This document shows positions 30,563 to 41,432 of a stretch of 64,000 nucleotides of DNA, piece by piece (position 1 is the first letter of the stretch; each line of letters opens with the position of its first letter). Both the position numbers and the translations under genes were made by a program. Below the pieces are notes generated by a model. It worked only from the letters and a program-made list of their open reading frames with translations, had not been told where the DNA came from and ran no database searches. The stretch covers positions 372,001 to 436,000 of the forward strand of contig JADLSH010000106.1 in NCBI GenBank assembly GCA_016169945.1, read 5' to 3'. The DNA comes from Trachythela sp. YZ-2020 (taxonomy: Eukaryota; Cnidaria; Anthozoa; Malacalcyonacea; Clavulariidae).

Positions 30563-32359
30563 AGTCAAGATTCGTCAATTTCGGAGCAAGTAAGATCGAT
30601 TGCTGAAGCTGCGATCAGTAATATAAATCAACTGACGTCGTTGATAGAAAATAGACCTCCGACAGCATCAACTACTCCACGAACGAGCAACACAGGACTT
30701 CCATTAACCCCAATATTAACAACTAATCCAGCAGTCGAGTCGCCACGGTTAGTGCTAAACCAGACAGCTGCAGTTAACGTTCAAAATCGCTTACGGAACT
30801 TACGAGAAGATTCCCTACAGTGTCGAGTCGAGCAAGAGAAACTAGTGGACGGTATATGAGCAAAAATAGATTATCCCATCCGTATATTTCGACAACCTCC
30901 CGAAGACGTGTTGGTCGGCCAGCAACAAGCGATTTAGTTGCAAAATATGTCTTCATTTTAGATCGAGGGATGGATAAGATACCAACTAAACCGGAGAAGG
31001 TCGAACTTGAAAAGAATGGAAGGATAATAAGTGGATTCGATATTGACAGGAAATGGGATGCGAACAACCTTCAGCATCATTTGTCTAATCTATTAACAGG
31101 TGAACTGACAGGAGTTGGATTTGAGATTGTAAAGAATTGTAGTGGAGCACTAGTAAGACCAAATATACATACAGGTAAAGAAATAGATGCAAAACTGCTT
31201 CTGAAATCTATTGCACCAGCTGGTTTTGTTTATATAAAGCTGTTGGAAGAACTGCAATCCATCAGTTACCCGTTTAATGAGCGTTATGAAGTTCCAATTG
31301 AGAACACAATCTTTTTATCTCATACCGATGACACAGACGATCATTTGACTGCTGCTGTAGATTTGCCCCAAGCAGATACTAATATTAATTAGTGCAAGTG
31401 ATCAAACTGACAGGAGCAAAGATACTTGTGCAAGCACTTCTACAATAACATCTGCAGAAAATACTCAACCAGAGGTGAAATGCCCTTTTGATATTGAGTC
31501 AGTCATAAATGCTGTCAAAGAACAAAATATTTTTAATCGTGTTGAAGTGCTTCGATTCATCCAACAACAAGTGGTGTCTGGTAGAGCACTGGATGTTTAT
31601 TCTCTTGAAGAAATTATGGAAGGCGAAATTAATTATATAACTGTTGACAGAGACCGAATTCTCGAGTCAACATTCAGTGAGCTTCAATATATAGGCAACT
31701 TTAGGTTGACATTTAAAGTAGATTTCATGGGAGAAGAATCTGTTGACCTTGGTGGGTCACGAAAGGAATGGATCAGACTGATGAACCATGCTATTAAAGA
31801 AAAATACTTTGGTCATTGTTTAAGACCATTGTTATCGCCAGATTGCTATTTTGTTGGAATTATGATTGCAGTTGCTATTCTTCAAAATGGACAGCTGCCT
31901 GTGTTTCTCAGTGAAGAAATTCTGGGTGAACTTCTGTCATCCAGAAATGGCTCGAATCCTTGCATTTACCAAATCCAACGTGGTCTGGAAATGTTAGGGA
32001 TGCTGTCAGCTCTAATGCAACTACCTATACTTGTTTACTTGCTCCGGCCTGGAGCTCAACCACAAATGACTGTATCAAAATTGTTGAAGATTCTGAAGCC
32101 AGAATTTTCTGAGGTGGGGTCCAATGCACTCCAGTTTGTCACAACTGCAGCAGAAGAACATGTGCTTGGATTTATTCGCCCACCCTCCTTGAAGTTCATC
32201 TTACCAAAGGAAATGACAAGTCCAGAAGAAGAAAATTCAGCTAGCTTTCTAGCTTTAGAGATACCAAGGGCAACCTGGGAGTACCCATTGCCTTCTGTTG
32301 ACAAGCTGTTTGAGGACTATGATGAAGCATTTATTCAGTCATATTTTGGCAAGCAGTGA
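30563..32359 (+). pseudogene. HECT-type ubiquitin-ligase-like gene (transposon cargo)
   Basis: Three frames cover one protein: ~30,563-30,859, 30,820-31,392 and 31,475-32,359 (the last opens at about 31,395), with shifts near 30,830 and 31,380. The middle part (YVFILDRGMDKIPTKPEKVE, VYIKLLEEL) resembles the N-terminal region of G2E3-type HECT proteins of invertebrates. The last 294 codons are a HECT domain: LTFKVDFMGEESVDLGGSRK (N-lobe start), GIMIAVAILQNGQLPVF and EIPRATWEYPLPSVDKLF at the C-lobe end. Where an active HECT enzyme has its thioester cysteine (TCFN..L..P), this one reads ASFLALEIP. It is therefore probably catalytically dead, as AGC replaces TGC. No ATG starts the first frame, so an upstream exon is possible. 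It is on the strand opposite to the transposase. Confidence 0.75.
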
Positions 32360-32808
32360 CTTACACATAGACTTGCAAAATCAGTTTTAATCAAAAATCT
32401 ATAGTTTGTTGTTTCAGTTAGATACAGTACACGGGTTTGACATTTCATTCAATATGTGGGTTTCATTGCTGTTAATATTGTTCAAGATAAACAAATAAAT
32501 GACAAGTAAAGACAAGATAGACAAGTAAATAAGTTGTTTTTTAAAGGTGAATGAAATTAAATGTTGTGTGTTAGATATTTGGCTGTTATTTCATATTAAG
32601 ACACTGATACACATAATTGTTCTTTCTGTATTAACTCCTGGCTTGAACTGATTTCAGTGCCATATGGATTGATATTGAATAGATCATACATGTCCTTTGA
32701 AAATGGACAGGCTACCTTTACCCATTATGTTTTAAGAAAACAGAAATATCAACTTGTCACACATCACCGAGTGGCCATGAGGCATTGAATCAATACAACA
32801 GAGAAAAT
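32360..32808. other. Spacer between convergent HECT-like and transposase genes
   Basis: AT-rich, with several AATAAA-like signals for the plus-strand gene. No reading frame of note. Confidence 0.5.
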
Positions 32809-32809
32809 G

Positions 32810-33831
32810 TCAAATGTCTGTATCAACAGCTGAAAACATGCTTACGGTTTCAACACACTGCAAGTAAAGCTCTTTTCCACTGTTCTGGTCATTAGACAAA
32901 GGGTCTGGAAGCAGTGCATACTGCTCGTCAGTCAAACGCAATGTTGGTGGATATACCTGTACTTGATAATATTCATCTTCAATTGCTAGCACACTATTTG
33001 GGTCTATACCAAAATGTTCAATTTCTGCCTCATTCAGTGCCGTGTGCCTGGAATACATATTTTCCAGCATTCCCATCTCCCACATCTGTAGTGGCGACAT
33101 ATTCCTTTCAGTAGAAACAGGTCGGTTATTTAGTTGTCCAACAAGTTCTTGCGGGAATTTTCAATTCTAGGAATGTAAATGTGGTGTAGGCTGAAAAGAT
33201 GAATATCGTCCAACACATTCAAGTAACCATCTAGCTCCAGTTGCTCAAATATACGGGCATAAAATACCGACACACCTGAATAAACATCACGGTGAGTCCT
33301 TTCAACTCTAAGAGTTATGTACAGACGAGCCAGTTATGATGCTACCCTTGCCTTCTCCACGATTCTGTATCATGTACGCTGCAACATGATAATTCTCCAT
33401 ACCATAATCACTCCGCACTCGAGAGGGAAGCCCCCATTTCTGTACAGCATTTTGAAACAACATAAGGACAGTTTCTGCTTTGTTATTATTGCGACATGCG
33501 GCATACAAAATAAGCCGTGTTTTTCCATCAATACAAACATGGATTATTAACTTGTATCTGATTAATTTGTGTCCAGAATCAATATGCCATAGACTATTGG
33601 GCGTAGGGACATAGTACTTCCTTCGGTGAATTACATTCGCCAACGCAAGGCAGTCCCAACAGGATCATTGCGCCGTAAGCACTCACTAACCCTCCGCCTT
33701 TGAATGTGCAATCCTCTGCTCCTTAGAGCCCCTATTAATCTCCTTCTTCCAATATTAGGGGTCAGAGGTCCGGAATTTGCACTGCTTGTTATACTTCGGT
33801 AAATATTGTCCAACTCATTGTCAGACACATT
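32810..33831 (-). pseudogene. Outer IS3EU-like transposase, C-terminal part (DDE domain)
   Basis: Minus-strand frames: 33,831-33,631 (VSDNELDNIYRSI...RRRLIGALRSRGLHIQRRRV), then the integrase core 33,643-33,308, then a shifted frame to about 33,147, then 33,100-32,810. The core has the first Asp in LWHIDSGHKLI, the second in RVRSDYGMEN and, after a one-base shift, Glu in RVERTHRD about 34-35 residues later, a DDE arrangement like retroviral integrases and IS3. The GRGEGKGSIITGSSVHN-type block is diagnostic for this transposase family. At least two frameshifts disable it. Its N-terminal half is 7 kb away at 40,857-41,432. Confidence 0.82.
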
Positions 33832-34086
33832 TATGGTGGCCCACGAGTGCCATTGAAAATTGTGTTTTATAAATATATTTTATTCTAGTTTTTTAATTAA
33901 AATATTTATTTTTTTATAAATTATTTTTTATAAATATTTCAAAATGTTTTTTAAAAAATTCGTCGTGTCCCAGGAGTGCCAAGTGCCAATTACTGCTGTT
34001 CATACAATAATTAGATCGCAGGCGCACTCAAAGCCTAAGTTGTTGTATTTAATAAACAAAACATTGAAAGCGATCTACAAGTGAAA

Positions 34087-35360
34087 ATGTCGAGGAGAAA
34101 ACATACCGAGCAGTCTAACAAATGGAAGGATTTTTATGCTAAGATATCGGGGAAGAGAACAGGAAAGAATAGCGGATCTAAAAATGCTGTTCCTGACGTG
34201 CTTACAGTTCAACGCTTATCATCTGAAGTTGAAGGTAAATGTCAAAAGTATTCCCGTATCGGAGCATTAACTATGGTACCATTTGGCCAGGAACTTTCGA
34301 TGGAAAACGTAAAGAAAGCATGTAAATTGCATTTTAAAATTTCTAAGCACATGGAGTGTGATTTATTGCCTGGCGAAAGAGGGCCATCGTTCACCTACCT
34401 CCAACAAATTAAAAATTGGAAACTGCTGCACTTGCGATTCATTGAAAGCAGCAGCGAAGAGGTCGAGAGCATCAATATATTTGATCGTGAATCCGAGCCC
34501 GCATCCGCAGGCCCAGCCTCGTCCCACAAGTCTCCTGTAAAGGGCTGGGAGCAAATGGCCCCAATACGATCTTTTGCTATGTCAGCATGCAAGTCGAGAA
34601 TTCCTGCATCAGTAACACTCAGTGCAATGGTGAATTTGGGGAAATTTATTCCACCCAAGGCGAGTAGAGGCTTGGTGACCGCGCAGCTAGAAGAGTTTTC
34701 TGTGGATGAAAAGAAATGGCTAGATCCCTTTGATGTGCGATTGTCTTTAAAAAGCGAGAAATTTGCAAGTGGGGGATTCAGAGATGCACTCGAGTGTACT
34801 GCATTGTCTGGACTCAAAGGAAAATTTGTCTTGAAGAAGTTGCAGGAGGATAAAGTGCAAGGTATCATAAATAATTTTGGAACACTGGAAATTCATACCA
34901 GAAAAGTTGTCCAAATGCATGCTTTGGCAAGGCATTTTACGAAATGCTTGAGCAATGAAATTTCCCCAGATTTTGGTGCTTCATTTTTATACAACAAACT
35001 CTACTATGGTAAACTTGATGAACAGTGCATAACCTTTGAACAATACCTTGATGGTAGTTTCCGTAAATACATCAACAACACAGGTGAGATTCTTGTGTCA
35101 GATGGCAGTGATATCGCATCAAAGGCTGAAATGTTTTCACACTACACATATGTAACGTCAGGAAAACGACTCATGGTTCTAGATATTCAAGGAGCTGGCT
35201 ACACACTATGGATCCAAAGATTGCAAGTGCAGAGTTGGTTGATGATGATGCAAATATTTTATTCTGCAAAGGCAACTTGTCAAGTGATGCAATCGATTCA
35301 TTTCTTGCACAACATACTTGCAACAAGTTCTGTGAACTCCTTTGTTTGCATGAAAAGTGA
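34087..35360 (+). pseudogene. Alpha-kinase domain protein (transposon cargo), one frameshift
   Basis: The ATG at 34,087 starts a frame of ~375 codons. One base is then off near 35,208, and the new frame continues (DPKIASAELVDDD...) to TGA at 35,358. Residues ~60-125 (NVKKACKLHFKI, LLPGERGPSFTYLQQIKNWK) match the N-terminal region of alpha-kinases in invertebrate mobile elements as I recall them. Residues ~225-390 are the kinase: FASGGFRDALEC, the ATP-site lysine in KGKFVLKKL, TFEQYLDGSFRKYINNTGE, and HYTYVTSGKRLMVLDIQG at the catalytic and metal site. Alpha-kinases (myosin heavy-chain kinase/eEF2 kinase type) phosphorylate Ser/Thr in helical regions. Apart from the single shift the domain looks preserved. 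Confidence 0.85.
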
Positions 35361-35719
35361 GGTAAAGTTTGTCGGATAATAAGGATTTGTTAACATTTCT
35401 TGTGCGGCTGTACATTATACAATGCCAAATGCACATTATTCAAATTTTTAAAATTTTAAAACTCTTACAGCTACAAAATATTTACAGTTATTAACAAAAT
35501 GAACTATATGTACTATACAGTTACAATACTACTGAAAACTTTAATGTTGAGATGTCCAATGCACTAGCTATTGAGCTTATATACAGTATAAAGTATTTCA
35601 GTGGCGTTGGTAATATTCTGACAGTTCATAATTTCAACTACAAGTCTGTCAATTTTCAGCATGCATTGTGAGGATATTACACAGAGAAACTCGTATGTTG
35701 CCCTTAATCCGTTAATGAG
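35361..35719. other. Spacer between convergent alpha-kinase and transposase genes
   Basis: AT-rich with no frame of note. It separates two convergent genes, as the corresponding spacer does in the outer element. Confidence 0.5.
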
Positions 35720-36518
35720 TTACAAAACTCTGGTTAAATCAATATTTGCTTTCAAATATAGGTATGCATTAACTGCTTCTGCTGGTCCTATAGCATCAAC
35801 ATCGGGAACGTGACGTTCACATTCATGGCGGAAATTTTCAGTTAGATAGTCATCAGTTTCTTGTAAGACATCCGAAATTTTGTGAATTTCGGGTATACTG
35901 TCTGTAGGGTACCGGTATTTAGTAAAAGAAAGTTGGAGCATATATTTATGGTATTTAATTTGGTATATTATATATCCCCCCGGCCACCCCCATTTAATAC
36001 CTTTACTAGAGACCAAGTATTCCAAGTAAAAACGACCAGTAATCTTCGGACAACTATTTGTTGTCCAGATTTTTAAAAACATTATTTTGCCAATGTACGT
36101 ATCTTGACCACCATATATGCTTAGAAGGAATGTAGAGTTCTGATATCCACACATCTTGTCGTGACCGTCGAGTCACATAGTATAGTCTGAACCCTACAAA
36201 GACATTTTTGGGGTTTTACATTACAAAAACAAGCACGAGATTATTTGAAAATGGGAAAATATGTAATAAAGAATATTTTGTATACCTTTGATATAAATCT
36301 TTTTGATCGAATTGATCGTTTTGTTTTCCCAACTCCTCCTCTTTCTTCAAGTCCGAAGGGTCAACTTCCTCCATCATAGCGTAAAGTAGGTTTCTGGAAC
36401 CTTAAGAGTGTGTACCTCTCGTAGTTTTCGGTGCGGAGCACGATAACCTAGCAAACTTCCAGGACCATCCATTTACTTTCGTACAGCCTCTTCAACATGG
36501 TCCAAGTCGGTATCGTAG
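35720..36518 (-). pseudogene. Middle IS3EU-like transposase, central/C-terminal part
   Basis: Continuing from 40,473 across the foldback insertion, the minus strand reads NYDTDLDHVEEAVRK, then a stop (~36,474), then MDGPGSLLGYRAPHRKLREV. After more stops comes LDGHDKMCGYQNST...FLKIWTTNSCPKITGRFYLEYL (36,170-35,990), which is the start of the integrase core with its first Asp. The second Asp and the Glu are not found: after FYLEYL the frame becomes unrelated low-complexity sequence and ends in ECERHVPDVDAIGPAEAVNA. It is a clearly dead copy with an internal deletion. Confidence 0.72.
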
Positions 36519-36755
36519 TTAAGGTGGCTCCATACAATTTTTTGAAATGTGGAATATTTACGATTTAGATCATCCCTTTTAAATAATTTTTACTTGTTAC
36601 AAAAAAAAATTGTATGACTTATGTTGAGCAACATTCTAAGAGCTGAAAATAGTTTACAAAAATGACGTCATCACCGTTGCTATAGTAACAATGACTTTTC
36701 AATATGGCCGATATTTTGTCTTTTGTCGCACTTTACTCTAAAAAAGGCCTGGTTA

Positions 36756-36963
36756 CCCCCATTTTTTATTTCATGAAAAGTTTTTCTGTAGAAAAACAGA
36801 TTATCCGAACAATTTAAAAAAATTCTGTAGAGCCAAAAAATGTTTAGAGCGAAAAATCATGTTTATTAATTTTGTAAAAATTTGGCTCTACAGAATTTTT
36901 TTAAACTTTTTCAGATTATGTATTATACTAGACGAAAATGTTTTATAAAATAAAAAATAGGGG
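36756..36963. mobile_element. 208-bp palindromic MITE flanked by TA
   Basis: The ends CCCCCATTTTTTATTT and AAATAAAAAATAGGGG begin ~90-bp inverted arms meeting at TTCTGTAGAGCCAAA/TTTGGCTCTACAGAA. TA is duplicated at 36,754-36,755 and 36,964-36,965, as for Tc1/mariner-type elements. The opposite foldback arm (around 40,225-40,250) lacks the insert and serves as the empty site. Confidence 0.78.
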
Positions 36964-38084
36964 TACGGTACGATGAGCCAGCTGGCTCCAGGTTCGCATC
37001 TCCAGTTTCGCGAACCTGGAGCCAGCTCCAGATTGGCTCGAAACTGGAGCTGGGACGACAAGTTTGTAAACAAAGCGTTTTGGCCGCTTAACCAGTAATG
37101 TAAATGAATTTTTTTTGAAAGACCATTTTTACCTGTCATATTTTCTAGTACGTGACCGAAAATGAGAACTTTATTACGTTTCGTTTGTCCACAGTAGCTT
37201 GTGAAAGTTGACTATTTTTTCTGACGAAGCGGCTGGTCAGCGGCCCGATTGATCGTATAGCTTTTTAAAACCTTAATTTTTTACCTTTATAATGGCAAAC
37301 TGTAAAATTTGATTGATGACCGTTCTAGAGAAAGTATTCAAATATAATGTCAAGCTATAAGCGTACTTCTACATCGCGAAACCGCGATAAATAACTCTGG
37401 CAAAGTCGAGCCATCTATTTCACGCGCGGCCCGCTTGTATTAATTTCACACTTCCGTGAACACACAACTTTGTTATCGGTAAATTTGCGTTTTGGATAAA
37501 TAACCTATTGAACGTTTAATGATATATTATTATTTATTGCACTTTTTTAAAGACTAAACGATCGAAACATCTTCCATATCTGCAACACACAACGCAAACA
37601 AGATCGCGAAAAATGGTGTTAAATGCGGCTCAGCTTGCCGAACGTCAAATACGTCTAGCATAGTACAAATTGTTTCGCAAAATTTCCTCTTAAACTCGCC
37701 TTTCTGCGATTTTTCAAAAGATGACCCTTCTAGATTAATTGTCATTCTACCATATCCTATAGTATTTAAAATTTTAGGATGTATATCCAGCATGAACAAC
37801 TCACGAGAACACTGGCATTCGTGACCGACATGAGAAATCCACTTTCAAGAGATGTAATATATTAACGTAATTGACAACCAAAACAATCAGTCCATGTGCT
37901 TTGGCACGTGATGTCATTTGATAATCTCAGGGGAAAACCGTATCAAGTAAACAAGTTGATTTTAGTACAACTTTAGGAACAAGCTTGAATACATGTATGC
38001 TGAAATAGATCATATAGCCGTCTTAGCTGAATCGAAATGAACTCAAATGTCAGTGTGCTTGATTAACTCGTGTAAGTTGAGATT

Positions 38085-38230
38085 GGTTGGTTCTCTCCTG
38101 TGCTTCGAGGGTTTTTCTTCGGGTACTCCCGTTTTCCTCCATCACTAAAAACTAACCCCAAGGCACTAACCTTAACTAACTAACCCTCGGAACCTTTCTC
38201 AATTGGGTTGTAAAACCTGTTACGGCTTTC
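38085..38230 (-). repeat. SINE-like conserved block inside the foldback loop
   Basis: The complement of 38,106-38,140 reads GGAGGAAAACGGGAGTACCC, related to 6112-6148. It lies in the 1.3-kb unpaired centre (37,940-39,255) of the foldback element, which otherwise shows no gene. Confidence 0.45.
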
Positions 38231-40472
38231 CGTCCACCTCAGAGTGGTAAGCATAATAAAAAAAAGCCAAGATTATTTTATCAGACCATTTTCACTTCGT
38301 GCGACTTGTGTTTCGTTAGTGGTTTCTGCAGGCCTACGCAAACCTATAACAAAGGACATCCTATTGCGTAAACAGAGTGCTCACGAGGTAACTCTACTAT
38401 ATAACCAAGGCTATTAAGGGGTTCATTTCTTATCTGGGAGGGAGGGGGGGTTGGAATTTAGTGAGCTCTCTTAAATCTTTGGCATGGTCCATCCCCATGA
38501 TAAACTTTTCCCCAGCCCTAAATAATGATATTTTTTTCATAAGACCCCCCTCCCAACCTCTCCTAAAAATCCAAAGTACATGGAACCTTAAAATCTCGTT
38601 TTTGTGAGCAAAACGTTTTGTGAATTGTGATCATTGCCAGCTGACTTTTACTACTGTAAATATATTTTCAAGTTATACCTAGCAACAGATAGAACAAGCT
38701 GTAACTATGTTGTAATATCTTGCTCAAGATGTGCCAGATTTATTTGAGCAGCAGTTACGAATTTGAACCTAACTGTGTGGTCTGCGTTGTCATTCTATAG
38801 GTCTTGAATAGCTTGGGGGTTAGGGGCACGCTCCCCCGGAAACTTTTGACATTTATTATCCCTGATCTATCTAGTATCTTTTTTTTCTATGGCCGACTCC
38901 CTATTTCCCCCCCCAAACTGTCATTTTGCCTGTCCCATATAGGAATGTTGGAGTTAGGGTGTCCCTAGTAGCAGTAAGCATACCCTAATTAATCTCGGCG
39001 GACGCATTCTCATAAGATTTCAAAAGTTAATTCCGAACAATCAGCAATAGCCAATAAACAATATTTACTATAATCTTTGTTACAAAATAAATCCCTTGAT
39101 GATAAAAACCTTTTAATTATCGAACACAGACTAAGAAACAAATGAACTGACTCCTTTCCAGCACCTGTTTCATACGTTGCTTGGGGAAACAAGAAAACAG
39201 GTCTGGACAAACACATGCGCAATAATTTTACAGTGCACGGACGGGTTTTCCACTGGGTTTTCCCCTGAGATTATCAAATGACATCACGTGCCAAAGCACA
39301 TGGACTGATTGTTTTGGTTGTCAATTACGTTTTAAAATATTACATCTCTTGAAAGTGGATTTCTCATGTCGGTCACGAATGCCAGTGTTCTCGTGAGTTG
39401 TTCATGCTGGATATACATCCTAAAATTTTAAATACTATAGGATATGGTAGAATGACAATTAATCTAGAAGGGTCATCTTTTGAAAAATCGCAGAAAGGCG
39501 AGTTTAAGAGGAAATTTTGCGAAACAATTTGTACTATGCTAGACGTATTTGACGTTCGGCAATCTGAGCCGCATTTAACACCATTTTTCGCGATCTTGTT
39601 CGCGTTGTGTGTTGCAGATATGGAAGATGTTTCGATCGTTTAGTCTTTAAAAAAGTGCAATAAATAATAATATATCATTAAAAGTTCAATAGGTTATTTC
39701 TCCAAAACGCAAATTTACCGATAACAAAGTTGTGTGTTCACGGAAGTGTGAAATTAATACAAGCGGGCCGCGCGTGAAATAGATGGCTCGACTTTGCCAG
39801 AGTTATTTATCGCGGTTTCGCGATGTAGAAGTACGCTTATTGCTTGACATTATATTTGAATACTTTCTCTAGAACGGTCATCAATCAAATTTTACAGTTT
39901 GCCATTATAAAGGTAAAAAATTAAGGTTTTAAAAAGCTATACGATCAATCGGGCCGCTGACCAGCCCCTTCGTCAGAAAAAATAGTCAACTTTCACAAGC
40001 TACTGTGGACAAACGAAACGGAATAAGGTTCTCATTTTCGGTCAAGTACTAGAAAATATGACAGGTAAAAATGGTCTTTCAAAAAAAATTCATTTACATT
40101 ACTGGTTAAGCGGCCAAAACGCTTTGTTTACAAACTTGTCATCCCAGCTCCAGTTTCGAGCCAATCTGGAGCTGGCTCCAGGTTCGCGAAACTGGAGCTG
40201 CGAACCTGGAGCCAGCTGGCTCATCGTGGGCCGGGTAACCAGGCGATTTTTCGAGTAAAATGCGTTAAAATCTAAAATGTCGGCCATATTGAAACGTCAT
40301 TGTTACCATAGCAACGATAATGACGTCATATTTGTGAACAATTTCCGACTCTTAGAATGTTGCTCAATATATGTGGTACAATTTTTGTTTGCTAACAAGT
40401 AACGGTTCTTCAAAAAAATCAATCTAAATCATTAATTTGCCATATTTCAAAAATTGTAGGGAGCCACCTTAA

Positions 40473-40647
40473 TGTATGATATTTCGAAGTGCTTTAATCG
40501 ACGGCAAAGTGTACGGAGACTCAAAGCATACAATGGATACTTTTCTTTTACAAAATCTAATATTTCCTTGCGTTGAAAGTTTCGCTGAACATATTTCTGT
40601 AAATCGTCTTTAAGTTCAATGGCGTCTGGCCATCCCTGACCAGCCAT
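40473..40647 (-). pseudogene. Middle IS3EU-like transposase, N-terminal part
   Basis: The ATG at 40,647 (minus) starts MAGQGWPDAIELKDDLQKYV, followed by a helix-turn-helix-like segment ending in LRTLCRRLKHFEISYI, where the TTAA foldback element interrupts it. The frame also runs upstream into the inverted repeat without an ATG. The protein resumes at 36,518. Confidence 0.7.
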
Positions 40648-40856
40648 TTTGGCTTTGAGTGCGCCTGCGATCACATTATTGTATGAACAGCAGTAATTGG
40701 CACTTGGCACTCCTGGGCCAAGTGGAATATGAAATGCTTATAAAAAAAATTTTTATAAAATAATAAATATTTTAATTAAATTAAAAAACTAGAATAAAAT
40801 ATATTTATAAAAAACAAGTAATTGGCACTTGGCACTCGTGGGCCACCATACACGTT

Positions 40857-41432
40857 CGAGTACTTTTCAAATGTCTCACTCAAACCAAATTCTATGCGTC
40901 GTCTCCGAATTGTCGAAAGACTCACGTGGAGAATACTACTTATTTTCTCCCATGAAAAGTACAATGAACGCAAATGTACAAGTTGATATTTCGATATTTC
41001 GCAACGTTTACGACCCGGTCCTTCTCTTGTAGTGTCCAGCGGTGTGGAATAACAAGCGTCAAGTTCGTCATCAAAATCGGCATTGTTACTATTTTCAATC
41101 ATACTAGACAATAGATTAATCAGCTGAATCAAAGACAGCTTTAAATTCTGTATCGGTACACGCAGATGGTTAGATGGTAGGCCGGTTGGATTTACGCCAC
41201 CTCTTAATACATCATTCAGAAGCAACGAAAGTGTTCCAGTTGCATCAAGCAATCGACGTCTTGACTCGATCAAAATGTCCGTTTCCAATTGCTGCTCTTC
41301 AACGCGAGTTAAAAGGTTGATAACGCTATTTAAATTCTGCAAAAAAGTGCAAAACCACATTCGTTTCTTTCCCTTACCAGTAATATATTTCTCCGTCCTC
41401 TCCGAAGCGCCGCCATCTTGTGGTGCTTCCAC
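40857..41432 (-). pseudogene. Outer IS3EU-like transposase, N-terminal part
   Basis: This is an open minus-strand frame with a leucine-rich helical region (residues ~30-100) followed by a helix-turn-helix: GRKRCEISKYQLVHLRSLYF, then SWEKISSILHVSLSTIRRRR, EFGLSETFEKYSNV. The HTH plausibly binds the element ends. The frame is then cut by the middle transposon and resumes at 33,831 with NVSDNELD. The likely start is near 41,432 at a GTG codon; an ATG lies out of frame, so the true start is unsure. Confidence 0.78.

Larger units (their letters stand above)
36523..40468. mobile_element. 3.9-kb foldback transposon with ~1.2-1.4-kb inverted arms, TTAA duplication
   Basis: TTAA at 36,519-36,522 and 40,469-40,472 flanks ends GGTGGCTCC...GGAGCCACC. 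The arms 36,523-37,939 and 39,256-40,468 are inverted copies of high identity; both encode the same 81-codon frame starting MFMLDIHPKILN (37,554-37,799 minus, 39,398-39,643 plus). The left arm is longer because it holds a 208-bp MITE. The insertion splits the middle transposase in frame: ...HFEISYI before, NYDTDLDH after. TTAA targets suggest a Kolobok- or piggyBac-type source of transposase. None is encoded here. Confidence 0.88.
33832..40850. mobile_element. Middle IS3EU-like transposon carrying an alpha-kinase
   Basis: The ends TATGGTGGCCCACGAGTGCC (33,832 onward) and its complement ending at 40,850 begin ~200-bp inverted repeats (to ~34,040 and from ~40,645). Target duplication is CACATT (33,826-33,831) against CACGTT (40,851-40,856), five of six bases. 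It interrupts the outer transposase between the codons for ...KYSNV and NVSDNELD, and the two host halves are in the expected order and orientation. Contents: alpha-kinase gene (+), IS3EU-like transposase (-) and a 3.9-kb foldback insertion. Without the latter it is ~3.07 kb. Confidence 0.85.

Noticed and set aside
33308..33643. Retroviral or LTR-retrotransposon integrase
   Set aside because: There is no gag, protease, RT or LTR nearby. The block order and the flanking inverted repeats fit an IS3EU-type DNA transposon.
41337..41377. A 41-bp intron in the outer transposase N-terminal part (TG|GTAAGG ... TTTTTTGCAG|AA)
   Set aside because: Splicing would create a stop (phase 1 donor joined to a phase 0 exon), whereas the unspliced frame is open.
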